From Polychytrium aggregatum (Eukaryota > Chytridiomycota > Chytridiomycetes > Polychytriales): 64,000 nucleotides of DNA. Positions 45,457 to 55,770 of the stretch are shown piece after piece. Both the position numbers and the translations under genes were made by a program. The notes under the pieces are model-generated. The model was given only the letters and a program-made list of their open reading frames with translations, was not told the origin of the DNA and searched no databases. Where the stretch lies: NCBI RefSeq assembly GCF_025602895.1, contig NW_026516231.1, forward strand, positions 487,426 to 551,425, read 5' to 3'. How positions within the stretch are numbered: the first letter of the stretch is position 1; each line of letters opens with the position of its first letter.

Positions 45457-46903
45457 ATGAAGGTCAACTCTAACGTAGTACTGAAGGGTGGGTAGCTGTT
45501 GATGCAGCAGGATGCAGCCCGGACACACAAGGCGGTCCCTCAGCGCCGTCTCAATCCGCAACTACAGCTGACATCGATCGACACCTGCGCTCTGGACATT
45601 TCAGGTTCCAAAGCAATCCTCGTGCCCTACAAGCGAGAGCATGTCCTGATCTACCACGAGTGGATGAAAGATCCGTTTCTCCAAGGTATGGAAAGGGCGG
45701 GGCATTTGCGTGGCTGAAAGGCGCATGTAGAAGCAGTGGCGATCGACCGAAGGAGACAGTGGTATCCTCGATCGAGATCGCAGCCCAAGAAAGCAAACTC
45801 GATGACCGACCTATTATCTCATCATGCGCTCTGGTGCCCCGCTGGCCCGCAGAGATGACGGCATCAGAGCCCCTGACGCTCGAGGAAGAATACGAAATGC
45901 AGCAGTCCTGGTACGAAGATGAGAAAAGTAGGATCTGACTGGCTGATGACCATGTGCACCCGGATCGCTCCTGGCGGACTCTGCTGGGCATGCAAAGAGA
46001 GATTATTCTCCGGAGAACTCGATCCTATCGGCTGCGGTGTCTGCGGTGGGATGTATGAATGTGTGAATTTATGATATCATTGCGGTGCTGCTCTCCCTCG
46101 GCGAATCGGCAGAGTGCACCTTCATCCTGCTTTCCTCAGGAATGGAGCGTAACCGAGTCGGTATCTCGGCACAGTTCGGAGGTAGGAGCGTGCCCGCATG
46201 CAAGGTCAACGCCAGCAGTGAATCGGTGAATCGGTGAATCGGTCTGCCAGCCTACTGGATGCAAGGAAAAGCTCATGTAGCAAGCGCCAATGCATAAGAT
46301 GCTGACTCTCTCGTTGATCCCGGACACCTTGGCGACTGGACTCTGGACAGGCATGGTCGGCGATGTCAACTTGTATTTTAACGACTTTTACGACCCGCAT
46401 GTGGCCGAGATCGAGATCATGGTGGCAGAAGAAGAGGCTCGCGGACAAGGACTGGGACTCGAGGCTCTGAGGATGATGATGCGATATGGTACGGAACTGG
46501 CCCCGCTGAGCTCGGCGGTGTCCTGGACGAGCCGAGCCATGGGCGGGATGCTTGCGCTGGACCAATCGGTCTGATGCCCTCGTTGTCGATGCCGTTGTCG
46601 ATGCCGTTGTCGATGCCGTTGTCGATGCCAATGTTGCTGGCATCGGCACGGAGTGAACCGACACTGACCTTCTGGGTGCCGCCTTTGCTTGCAGCCGTCG
46701 AGCGGCTGAGTGTCAAGTCGTTTGTGTCCAAGATCTCACTCAAGAACGAGTCCAGCCAGCGGCTCTTCCGGGAGCGACTGTCATTTGTGGAGGAGAGTGT
46801 CTCCCAGGCATTCCAAGAAGTGACGCTGGTCCGGCCTGTGGACGATGTGCTGGTTCGCGAGCTGGCGCAGACGGTCCAGTGGGAAGAGCGCATCTTTGAG
46901 TGA
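45457..46903 (+). CDS. NAT9: NAT9-type N-acetyltransferase (GNAT fold)
   Basis: Six exons join in phase: 45457-45487, 45605-45685, 45853-45927, 46113-46181, 46351-46488 and 46695-46903, giving 200 residues (human NAT9 has 207). Matches run through the protein: MKVNSNVVLKG, ILVPYKREHVLIYHEWMKDP, EMTASEPLTLEEEYEMQQSW, KCTFILL, MVGDVNLYFND, IEIMVAEEEARGQGLGLEAL (the acetyl-CoA loop RGxGxG/L), and near the end FQEVTLVRPV. NAT9 is a cytoplasmic acetyltransferase; in flies it has been linked to microtubule stability. Every exon ends after the first base of a codon, so all five introns are in the same phase. A 12-bp repeat lies in the last intron. It is upstream of and divergent from the small minus-strand gene. 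Confidence 0.93.
46582..46629. repeat. 12-bp tandem repeat in NAT9 intron
   Basis: Four perfect copies of GTTGTCGATGCC lie in the last NAT9 intron (46489-46694). Confidence 0.95.
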
Positions 46904-48825
46904 TGCGTCTCATCAATTGATCATGGGCTCAGAGTCGAGTGTCTCATGAAGTGCTTGAACGCCATGAATGAAAACGAGTTTCATGTCGAGTGCCTTGCTA
47001 TCCAGCCCGCATGGTGCGTTTTGGGGGTGCCAACCAGGGCCAAACAGCAGCCGATATGTCGGCACTCGCATCTCACAGCAGCCCAGCGACCGAAACAGAC
47101 AGAGACAGCATGGGCTTTACGAAGAAGATCTCCAATATGTCGATCCGGCAGGTCATTCGAGCGGACGCAGCAGAATGGTCCGCACTGCAGGCAAAGGAGA
47201 TGCGAGCGATGCCAATATCCCGACGGTAGACTTGTGGCTCCGTGATGCAGAGCAACTGAGATTCGCATCGACTACAAACCGATCCCATGCACTGAAGACA
47301 CTTCGGCCAGGGTAAAGTGTGGAGGGGAGGTAGTGCGAATGGCAGGATCCAACAAGCGGGTCGGTGCATTGGTTCTGGAGAAACAGCGTCGATGCTGGAC
47401 CCGAGTGAGCGGGGCTTTCCACAAGCAGAGGGTGCCAACTTGAGACGCAGATGGCTCATCCTGATCTCGGCTTTCGGGGACGACAGGAAGGCGGGGGGGG
47501 GCTCTGCAAGGACGTCTGTCGGGGGGGGGGCACTCGATGCCAACGTTTTTTTTTCCTTGGCCGCTCATCCAGCAATCCCAAGCTCGGCATCCAGCGCTTC
47601 GTCTGTTGGGAGAGAGGGAAAGTGCTGGCTCTGCGTGGGAGAGGCAGCTCCATCTTGGCGTGGGAGACAACAACGGGCTGCGTGCTGTCCCGCCAAGGGT
47701 CGGCATGCAGTCCCGGCCTTGGCGGATTGGAGCAGGAGGTCGAAAGGGTGGGGGGAAGAGCGACAGGACAGCAAGCGGCGGGACTCGATCCGCAGAGAAG
47801 GCGCCCACGCAAAAGGTCCCCGCGCAACTGGTGCGAAACGAATTGAAGGACTGGGCATGGCATAGGATGGAAAGGGCCCGGGGTTGGATGGAAAGAAGGA
47901 CATGGCAGGCTCCGATCAAGCAAGGGCAGGGCCATGGCCCAGCAAGGACGAGACACGGCCAGGCAAGGGTGTGCCGGACCCCCGCCGGCAAGCCCAATCC
48001 TGGCGAACAAGCGGCGTTTCAAATTCGGCTGGTGGGGATCTCGGCTGGAACAGCATGGCGATTAGAAAAGTCGTGGGAACGTGTGTGGGGATTGCTGCGG
48101 TGTCGGGGAGCCGCAGGCGCCGGAGGGAATGTCAAGGAGCAGAGTCGAGAGATACGAGACGATACGAGACGATACGGGGCGAGGGGAGTTTGACGACGGC
48201 GAGAGTGTGCGGATGATCCAGGGCAGGGCGACGGTGCAGATCAGTGCGGTGGACAGAACAGAGATGGAATGTGCTCAGCACCGGCTGCTGTGGAATGTGC
48301 AAATACCGGCGGGCACATGCCCAGGATCGGTACGAACGGGAACGGCGTGGGAACATGGCCGGTCATGGGGTCGCGCGGAGCAAGGACACAGCGGCGGTGG
48401 GGGTGCAAGCCCTCGGGACAGACCCTGGGCTGGCGGGACAGCAGTCGCACAGGCCGAGGGCTGGGGCCGTTCTGGCAGATCGCGGACGCGGAATCTTTGT
48501 TGGGCCGGCAAGCCCACACACCAGCCCAGTGCGCAAATGAACGGCAGTGTGTATCGACTGTGTGTATCAGATGCGTGCATTCACTGTGTGTATTCACTGT
48601 GGCACTGTGTCCGCCGCCTGCTTGCTGTTAACAAGGGCTTTGCCACACATATACAGTCCAGTCGCGCGGTTACACGGCGGTCATTGCGGCGCCCATCTCG
48701 GCGCGCCTGCACAGCGATACTCCGATCACACAGCCCGCTGTGGTCCCTGCACATCGGCCCCGATTCTGCATGGGTCGGCGGGTGCGTCTGAGAGTGCATT
48801 TGACTTGATGATTCAATTGATCGCA

Positions 48826-48935
48826 CTCTCGACCACACTCGACCACTCTTGACTACTCTTGATCACACTTGATCACTATTGACTACTCTTGACCACTCTT
48901 GATCACTCTTGATCAACCTTGACCACATCAGATCG
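48826..48935. repeat. Degenerate 9-10-bp tandem repeat
   Basis: About ten imperfect copies of CTTGATCACT / CTCGACCACT / CTTGACTACT run head to tail. Confidence 0.8.
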
Positions 48936-49167
48936 ATTCGCCTTTCGTCGATTAGTTCAACGCCCTCTGCGCATTCCACGCCATCGCCCTCACCCGATCC
49001 CACGCTGGCATTCGCTTCGCCAACCAGCGCCGGCCGCCATGGAGCCCGACAAAGGAATCGTCCTTCTGCTTCCGTCCATCTTCATCCCGGCCTCGCGCCC
49101 ATGGCTGCCCGCCGTGTGATCGCCTTGGTCGTCGCCGCGCCAAGGCCGGCTTCGTTGGCTCGCCTCT

Positions 49168-49213
49168 CTGTTGACAATGTTGACGATGTTGACGATGTTG
49201 ACGATGTTGTCGT
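49168..49213. repeat. 9-bp tandem repeat (GTTGACGAT)
   Basis: Five copies of GTTGACGAT with single-base variants lie about 400 bases upstream of the transporter start codon. Confidence 0.85.
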
Positions 49214-49618
49214 TGCTGCTTCGTGTCCATCAACTGCTTTGCCACCTCCTCTCACCAAGTGGCTTTCGTCCACAACAACTCCCGTCCGCGTTCTGTTGCC
49301 CGACAACGGCGAGGCCCCAGTCAACACACCACTCCCGCAACACCCCTTCGCCGTCAACACACTCCTCGCCCCGCCCGCGCCCTTCTTCCAGCGCCCCCCC
49401 TTGCATCTCGCGCCGTGCCATGTGGTTCCTTGTTGCCCCGGGTGGCTGGGGGGTCGGCGCAGACCCGCCGTCCCCGTGAGCCTCCCAGCGCCCCCGCCTT
49501 GCCGACCACTCCGAGCCCCGTCGTTCGCTCGAAAGCACGATAAATACCCGCTTCGCGCCAACTCTGTCCTCAGCCGCCCCTATCCTCATCCCACCGAACC
49601 GCTCCCGCCCGGTCCAAG

Positions 49619-52086
49619 ATGGCTGAGACTACCCACAAGGAGCACCACCACGCTACTCCCAAGCTCGACACCGAGGAGAAGGAGGTCCTTGGTATCACTA
49701 CCATCGACTCTGACGATGTCGAGCACCTCGATGCCCACGGTGCCTATGCCCAGATCAGCGCCATCGTCTCGACCACCGACGATCCCTCGATCCCGTGCTT
49801 CACCGTCCGTGCTCTGTTCCTGGCCATCTTCTTCTGTGTCTTCACCTCGGCCGTCAACGTCATTCTGTCCTTCCGTACCAACCAGTTCACCATCCCTGCG
49901 TACGTCCCCGTGGTATGTATCTGTCGATCACGCATCTCACAGTGAACCATCCCATGCTTGTATCGTCCTGGCCACCTCCAGACTCGGCATCTGGCCACCT
50001 CCAGACTCGGCATCTGGCACTCACATCTCCTCCCCACGTTCCCACGCTCCAGATCATCGCCTACCCCATCGGTATCTTCTTCTCCAAGGTCCTCCCCGAT
50101 GTCCGCTTCAAGCTCTTTGGCGTCGAGAACTCGCTCAACCCCGGCCCCTTCTCCATCAAGGAGCACGTCCTGATCTACATCATGTCCAACTCCAACACTC
50201 CCTACGGTATCGACAACGTCGTCGGCCAGATCGGCGCCAAGTATCTCAACGACACCTCCATCCAGATCTGGCAGTCGATGCTCTGGATTCTTGCCACCCA
50301 GTGCCTCGGTCTCGGTCTCGCCGGCATGGCCCGTGACTTCCTGATCAAGCCCCCGGCCATGTACTGGCCCGGCAACATGGGCATCCTGGCTCTGTTTGCG
50401 TCCTTCCACGACGCCAAGGCTGTTGCCGCCGACTCTACCTCCAAGTACAAGATGTCGCGCTTCAAGTTCTTCTGGATCGCCTTTGCCATCGTCACTGTCT
50501 GGTCCTTCTTCCCCTCCTTCATCGCCCCCGCCGTCACCAGCATCTCGATCCTCTGCTTCTTTGGCGCCGGTGCCAACAGCCTCACCAACATCTTTGGTTC
50601 TGCCACCAAGGGTGTCGGTCTCATCACCCTCACCCTCGACTGGTCCCAGTTCAACGGCTACATCCAGCCCCTGACCACTCCCTTCTGGGCCAACTGCGTC
50701 CTGCTCATCGGCTACGTCATCTGGTCGTGGATCATTGTCCCTATCGCCTACGTTAACAACCAGTGGGATGCCAAGTTCATTGGCTGCAAGCACCCCGGCC
50801 CCAACGGCTGTGGCTATCTTAACGGCAACGGTCTCTTCAACGGCTCTGCTCTTGGCCAGACCCTCAGCGGCCACATTCTGCTGAACCCCGCCACCTTTGA
50901 GCTCGATGTCAACAAGTACAACAGCGCTGCCCCCGTCCATCTCGGCATGACCTTCATCTTTGTCTATGCCTCCTCCTTCATCACCATTGCTTCGTCCATC
51001 ACGCACGTTGCTCTCTGGTACGGCAAGGACATTGTCCAGCAGGCCCGTGTTGCCGTCAAGCAGCTCAAGGAGGATGCCGACCACCAGGACATCCACAACA
51101 AGCTCATGGCTGCCTACCCCGAAGTCAGCAACTGGGTCTACCTCGGCATCTTCCTGTTCTCTACTGCCCTGATGTTTGTCGTCGGTCTCGCTACCCCCTA
51201 CAAGCTTCAGTGGTGGGGCATCATCCTGGCCATTGTCATGGGTATCATCTTCATCATTCCCCTCACCACCATCACTGCCCTCTCTGGCCAGTACATTGGT
51301 CTCAACGTCCTGACCGAGTTCATCATCGGTCTGATCATCCCCGGTGACATGGTCCCCGTCATGTCCTTCAAGTCCCTTGGCTACAACGTCATGATCCAGG
51401 CCCAGACCCTCCTCAACGATCTCAAGATCGGCCACTACATGAAGGTGCCTCCCCAGGCCATGGTTGCCGGTCAGGTTATCGGCGCCATCCTCTCTGCCCT
51501 GATCTGTGTCCCCGTCGCCACCTCCTTCACTCTCTCGCCCCTCTTTGGTATCGGAAACTGGCAGGCGGCCGGCTACAACACCTTCTACTCTGCCGGCACC
51601 ATCTGGGGAGCCATCGCCCCTGCTCGCTTCTTCGGCTACGGTGCTCTCTACCACGACATCCTCTATGCCTTCCCCGTCGGCTTCCTCCTCCCCGTCCTCC
51701 CCTGGCTCGGCAACAAGATCTACAAGCACCCCTACTGGCACTTGGTCAACATCCCCATCATGGCCAACTGGGTCGGTCCCCAGTACGGCAACATGAACGC
51801 CGTCATCGTCACCTTCATTCTGTCCTTTGTCTTCCAGTTCTACCTCTTCCGCTACAAGAACGAGTGGTGGCGCAAGTACAACTTTGTCCTGTCTGCTGCC
51901 CTCGACTCTGGTGTCGCCATCACTGCCGTCATCATTGGTGTCCTCCAGCTGCTCTTCCTCCAGACCGATGCTGATGGCAACCCGGTTGGTGGTTTCCTGA
52001 TGCCCACTTGGTTCCTGAACCCCAACGGCCCCGCCGACTTTTACTGCTTTGACATGGACTACATGGGCAACCCCCTCAGCAAGTAA
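49619..52086 (+). CDS. Oligopeptide transporter (OPT family)
   Basis: Two exons, 49619-49912 and 50053-52086, join in phase to 775 residues. The family signature is present: DDPSIPCFTVRALFLAIFF near residue 60 and, just after the intron, NSLNPGPFSIKEHVLIYIM (the NPGPFxxKEH motif). About 14-16 hydrophobic segments follow, ending RYKNEWWRKYNFVLSAALDS and a short tail. OPT proteins are plasma-membrane symporters that import tetra- and pentapeptides or related compounds with protons. Codon choice is strongly biased to C-ending codons (GGC, ATC, CTC, AAC) and AAG, more so than in neighbouring genes, which suggests high expression. The intron (49913-50052, donor GTATGT) contains a 23-bp direct duplication. 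Confidence 0.95.
49968..50013. repeat. 23-bp direct duplication in OPT intron
   Basis: Two perfect adjacent copies of a 23-bp unit that begins CTGGCCACCTCCAGACTCGG lie within the only intron of the transporter gene. Confidence 0.95.
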
Positions 52087-52470
52087 AGCCCCCCGCCGGC
52101 GACAGCTTGTCGAGAGGTGCTGGCCCTCCCGCTTGTGTCAGCATTGTCCCGCTCCCTTTCTCCCATCACCACCCAAATCCTCTTTCCCTCCACCTCTGGC
52201 CTTTCACCAAAGCCTTCGCCATTTACCGTGCGACTCTATTCTATTCCGCTCTGTTCAAGTCTATTCTGCTCTGCTCGACTCTCTTCCGTTCTGATATCAA
52301 AGGCTCCTTCTATGGGAACAGAGAGGAAAACCCAACCCACACGACCTCTGTGGAAGCCCTGCTTTCGGGGCTGCTCCTGTAATGGTTGAATCTGTATCGG
52401 TCTATGTGATAATACAAAGTGAACCGTAACATTGACTTGCTGCAGTGGCGTCCTTGATTCTGATACAAAA

Positions 52471-52520
52471 TCGCATCGCATCGCATCGCATCGCATCGCA
52501 TCGCATCGCATCGCATCGCA
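52471..52520. repeat. (TCGCA)10 pentanucleotide array
   Basis: Ten perfect copies of TCGCA. Confidence 0.97.
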
Positions 52521-53238
52521 AGGCAGCGGTGCGAAAGTCGGGTGTGTAGCGAACGGTCATGGCCAGCTCGCATTGGTTTTGGGGCTGCTGTAAAATCGAT
52601 CATTGGCCATTGATGGCATCGGCCTTGTCGGTGAACTGGGCAAAGTCACGGGCGATGGCATTGAGGTGGGCAAAGTTGCGGACGAGGTCGTTCGTGAGGA
52701 CGCTCGTATCCTGGCAGTTGTGGATCGAGAGGGAGTGGTACTTGTCACTCTTGGACCCAAAGAGTCCTCTCTCAGTCGCCAGGCTGCACTCCAGTGGACT
52801 GGTTTCATCCTCGCATGGTCTTACCACATACGCTGGCGTGCCCTGGCGTCCCTGGGTCGGATCGAGGGTGGACCAGAAAGCTGCAGTGTGGTCATTTTCT
52901 TTCTTTTGGCGGCGGAAGAGGCGAACCTCTGCCCGTTTGGATCCAGGTCATTCGTCGCCTATGCCATCCTTTTGTCAGTCCATCGATGCTGATCAGGGCA
53001 CACTGCCTGGTGTCGGGTCGAGGGAGGATGGTATTGGTGCCGGGGAAGGCTTGTGGCTTGCTGCCTGCTTTCTTCGGTACCATGTGGCGAGGGATGGTCT
53101 GGGTCGTGCTAACTCTTCCACTATCTTTGGTTGCAGAACGAGTATCGATTGTGAATGTCGAGTTGTCGTTGTCGGGTCATCGGATGTTTCTCTCGGTCGA
53201 TCAACATCAGCGATTCTTATGGGACAGCACTATTTGCA

Positions 53239-53310
53239 TATTGGATGTATTGGATATATTGGATGTATTGGATGTATTGGATGTATTGGATGTATTGGAT
53301 GTACTGAATG
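53239..53310. repeat. 9-bp tandem repeat (ATTGGATGT)
   Basis: Seven to eight copies of ATTGGATGT with one ATTGGATAT variant. Confidence 0.93.
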
Positions 53311-53471
53311 TCAAATACACCATCATTCGGCCATTGCCGCTTCATCGGAACCACTCTGCAAGTCCACTCTTTGGCATCGTGGTGGTTGGGATGGGTGTTG
53401 GCGGCGCGGTTTGCTTGGCTGCTTGCAAGTTCAGTGTTGCGATTTTGTTGTTCGGGAGTGGAATTCGGGAA

Positions 53472-55052
53472 TCAGGGCCATTTGCCAAGTTTCTTGAGGT
53501 TGTTGATGGCAGCTTGGAAACCCTGGTCGGCGGACTTGCGCCACCAGAAAACGGTGGTGTCAATGTTCTTGGGGACACCTTCGCCATATCTGTAGCAGTC
53601 GCCGAGATAATGTTGTCCGTATCGATTGCCCTGTTCGGCCGACTTGAGGAACCACTCGACTGCCTTGCGTTCGTCCTCGGTAACTCCACGTCCACAGAGA
53701 TAGCAATTACCAACCCACCACTGGCCGTACGAGTTGCCTTGGTCAGCCGACCTGCTGAACCACTCGAATGCCTTCTTGTGGTCCTTCGATACTCCCCCGC
53801 CAAAGGAGTAGCAAATTCCGATCCACAACTGACTGTCGCTGTGTCCATCGTTGGCGAGTTGCTCAAAGATGTCAGCTGCCTTCTTCTTGTCCTCGGTGGT
53901 TCCGAATCCAAGGGACAGACACACAGCCATGAGATATCTGCAAAGCCAGTCACGGTCCGATCCGAGCTGGCATAACTCAAAGAACTTGCGGAAAGCGGGT
54001 GAGTCGGACTTGGTGTCGTTCCAATACGCTGCCAGACACTCGCCTTCCCCAAGCTTGAACTCATCCGATTGGTTATCTCGGATGATCTTGACACCTTTCT
54101 GCTCGTCGCGCACGGTACCCCGACCGAGGTAGTGCATCCACCCGACCATGTGCGTGGCAATGGGCTTGATGACTGGGTCGGTGGATTGGGTGCTGACTTC
54201 ATGCCAGTAGTTGAAGGCAGTTTCATCGCTCTGTTCGACACCATGGCCGATGAACGAGAGCCAGCCACGGAGGAACACGATATGGAGTCGACCGTCTTCG
54301 TTGGCTTGATCTGCTGCTTTGGAATACCACTCAATGGCCGTGTCGTAGCTTTGTTCGACACCTTCGCCGATCTCGTAGCATCGGCCAAGAGCGACCTGAG
54401 CCCGAGGAATTCCACGATCTGCAGGACCACGGTATAGCTCCGCGGCCTTGGTGTGATCTTTGTCGACTTCAATTCCGTTGAGATAAAACCCAGCGAGGTC
54501 GTACTGGGCCCTTGAATGGCCACCTTTGGCTGCATTCTCCAGAAAGCGGAAGATTTGCTGGAGGACGCTTTGCCTCTTGGATCGTTCCATGTAGGGTTGC
54601 CCTTCAACCTCGATTTGAAGGATCCTTGCCAGGAAATATGATGCGGCAGCATTGCCATGCTCTGCCTGAGCAACGAGCCAGGATCGATCAGCTGTCTCTT
54701 GATCATCACAGTGCAGCGAGATGGCAATCGTGTCGCTGGGGGTGAGACCGATCCGCAGCTGTCCATCTGAATGACACAATCCTGCATTCTGGGACCAACT
54801 GTGGAAGCGAGGCACCTTGGAGCTCAGGAGGGGTCGGGCTCGTTTGCATACTCTGAGCAGGATCTTGATGGTGCTGTGATCAATCGCAAGCTGGAAGCTG
54901 TCGTTGCAGCAGACGATGGTGAAGATATCTGGGTTGGGTTCGAGTGAGAGTTGGGTGATATCGGGAATCGACGAGGTTGTTCTGGCTTCAGCTTGGCTTT
55001 GGTGGGTGGCAGATGATGCCGTGTTTGAAGCAGGCTCGTTCATGCTTGCCAT
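53472..55052 (-). CDS. Sel1-like repeat protein
   Basis: Uninterrupted frame. The ATG at 55052 (MASMNEPASNTASS) gives 526 residues; Met at 55043 is an alternative, and the farther ATG at 55181 would add a 43-residue Leu/Phe/Pro-rich stretch that is probably untranslated. After about 120 residues of non-repeat sequence, Sel1-like repeats run to the end: AQYDLAGFYLNGIEVDKDHT, AQVALGRCYEIGEGVEQSYD, SQLWIGICYSFGGGVSKDHK, GQWWVGNCYLCGRGVTEDER and GQHYLGDCYRYGEGVPKN. Each has the expected GxGV turn and an AxxWxxKSAxQG helix. The gene has no intron, unlike most neighbours. Sel1 arrays act as scaffolds; no other domain is visible. It differs from the Sel1 protein at 8.4-10.8 kb in having more canonical repeats. 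Confidence 0.87.
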   Translation of the reverse strand: MASMNEPASNTASSATHQSQAEARTTSSIPDITQLSLEPNPDIFTIVCCNDSFQLAIDHSTIKILLRVCKRARPLLSSKVPRFHSWSQNAGLCHSDGQLRIGLTPSDTIAISLHCDDQETADRSWLVAQAEHGNAAASYFLARILQIEVEGQPYMERSKRQSVLQQIFRFLENAAKGGHSRAQYDLAGFYLNGIEVDKDHTKAAELYRGPADRGIPRAQVALGRCYEIGEGVEQSYDTAIEWYSKAADQANEDGRLHIVFLRGWLSFIGHGVEQSDETAFNYWHEVSTQSTDPVIKPIATHMVGWMHYLGRGTVRDEQKGVKIIRDNQSDEFKLGEGECLAAYWNDTKSDSPAFRKFFELCQLGSDRDWLCRYLMAVCLSLGFGTTEDKKKAADIFEQLANDGHSDSQLWIGICYSFGGGVSKDHKKAFEWFSRSADQGNSYGQWWVGNCYLCGRGVTEDERKAVEWFLKSAEQGNRYGQHYLGDCYRYGEGVPKNIDTTVFWWRKSADQGFQAAINNLKKLGKWP

Positions 55053-55273
55053 GTTGAACGGGGAGACAGCTGGAAAGGAGAGAAGCGGGTGGGTGTTGGC
55101 GAAATGTGGGAGACGGCGAGGGAAGAGGGTGAAAACGGGCGACGAGGGAAGAAAAAGCAGGCAGGACCTGAGCCACGCCACCAGGTATCATTGGCGGTGA
55201 CACGGTTTCAGATGCGCGACACACGAGCGCAGCAGCAGCTCAATCGGGCTGGGCTTGCCCGGCGGATCAACTG

Positions 55274-55287
55274 GTAAACACCCTATG
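55274..55287. repeat. Target-site duplication of SINE, left copy
   Basis: GTAAACACCCTATG, identical to the copy at 55653-55666 on the other side of the SINE. Confidence 0.9.
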
Positions 55288-55652
55288 TTCAATAGGTGGG
55301 TCTTTATTTAAGACTTTGCCTTAGCGTCCCTGGCGGGCTCTGGCACTGGGTGTTGGTTTGTTAGCCAACCTGATACATACTTGACCAATAAGGTCCCTTT
55401 TTAGCGACGGGGGGGGGCGAAGTGAACAGCTTTGGATACAACGGGTTGTAAACAAACGAGGGGCACATTCTCTGGATTTTTTACAGTCACAGGCTGATAG
55501 GACATACAATGGCACGTAACCATTCGGAGTGCATTCTCCAGACAGATGTCTGGACTGGGGGGACACGGACAGGGTCAGGGTTCGAACCTGAGACATCGAG
55601 GATCTTCTCCCCGAGCACACGGTCAGAACAACTGCACCAACCGGTGCCCCCC
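55288..55652 (-). mobile_element. tRNA-derived SINE-like insertion
   Basis: A 365-bp segment is flanked by perfect 14-bp direct repeats. Read on the minus strand it begins GGGGGGCACCGG and carries a pol III A-box-like sequence (TGGTGCAGTTGT) and, 51 bases later, a perfect B box (GGTTCGAACCT) inside a T-arm-like hairpin (TCAGGTTCGAACCTGA). The rest is non-tRNA sequence, and the 3' end is A-rich only in part (TTAAATAAAG). It does not fold as a complete tRNA because the 5' and expected acceptor ends do not pair. A pol III promoter, a non-coding body and a long target duplication together fit a SINE moved by LINE machinery. Whether other copies exist cannot be seen here. Confidence 0.75.
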
Positions 55653-55666
55653 GTAAACACCCTATG
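55653..55666. repeat. Target-site duplication of SINE, right copy
   Basis: GTAAACACCCTATG, identical to 55274-55287. Confidence 0.9.
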
Positions 55667-55770
55667 GTAGTACGGGGGGTTTTTCTGTTAACGATAGTTG
55701 TATATTCGAGACATTCAACCGGCCATCAGCACCTTGCGGTACTCGGCAGTGGATGTATGGTGCGTGCCAG

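Larger units (their letters stand above)
46904..49618. other. 2.7-kb region upstream of the peptide transporter without a supportable gene
   Basis: GC-rich sequence with G homopolymers of nine and ten bases (near 47497 and 47521) and overlapping long frames on both strands but no domain features. Toward the transporter it becomes repeat-rich: CTTGATCACT-like units at about 48826-48935 and a 9-bp GTTGACGAT array at about 49168-49210. The last 150 bases before the start codon are C-rich, as in promoters of highly expressed fungal genes. Confidence 0.5.
52087..53471. other. Spacer between convergent genes, with two microsatellites
   Basis: This is 1.4 kb between the OPT stop (+) and the second Sel1-repeat gene stop (-). 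It contains a C/T-rich 3' region, a pentanucleotide array (52471-52520) and a 9-bp array (53239-53310). The open frames here lack family features and I do not call a gene. Confidence 0.5.

Noticed and set aside
46574-46694. N-terminal Met/Ser/Leu/Pro-rich extension of the last NAT9 exon
   Set aside because: It is the translation of a 12-bp intronic repeat; the phase-correct acceptor is GCTTGCAG at 46694.
49744-51741. 665-codon minus-strand frame opposite the peptide transporter
   Set aside because: It is an antisense shadow created by the C-ending codon bias of the transporter; the translation is Asp/Gly/Glu-rich with no domain.
53342-54787. 481-codon minus-strand frame overlapping the second Sel1-repeat gene
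   Set aside because: Same strand, different frame; the Ser/Arg/Thr-rich composition lacks repeats, while the other frame has five clear Sel1 units.
55560-55652. A functional tRNA gene at the B-box sequence
   Set aside because: A T-arm-like hairpin and pol III boxes are present, but the 5' bases do not pair with the bases after the T arm, so no acceptor stem forms; a SINE head explains it better.
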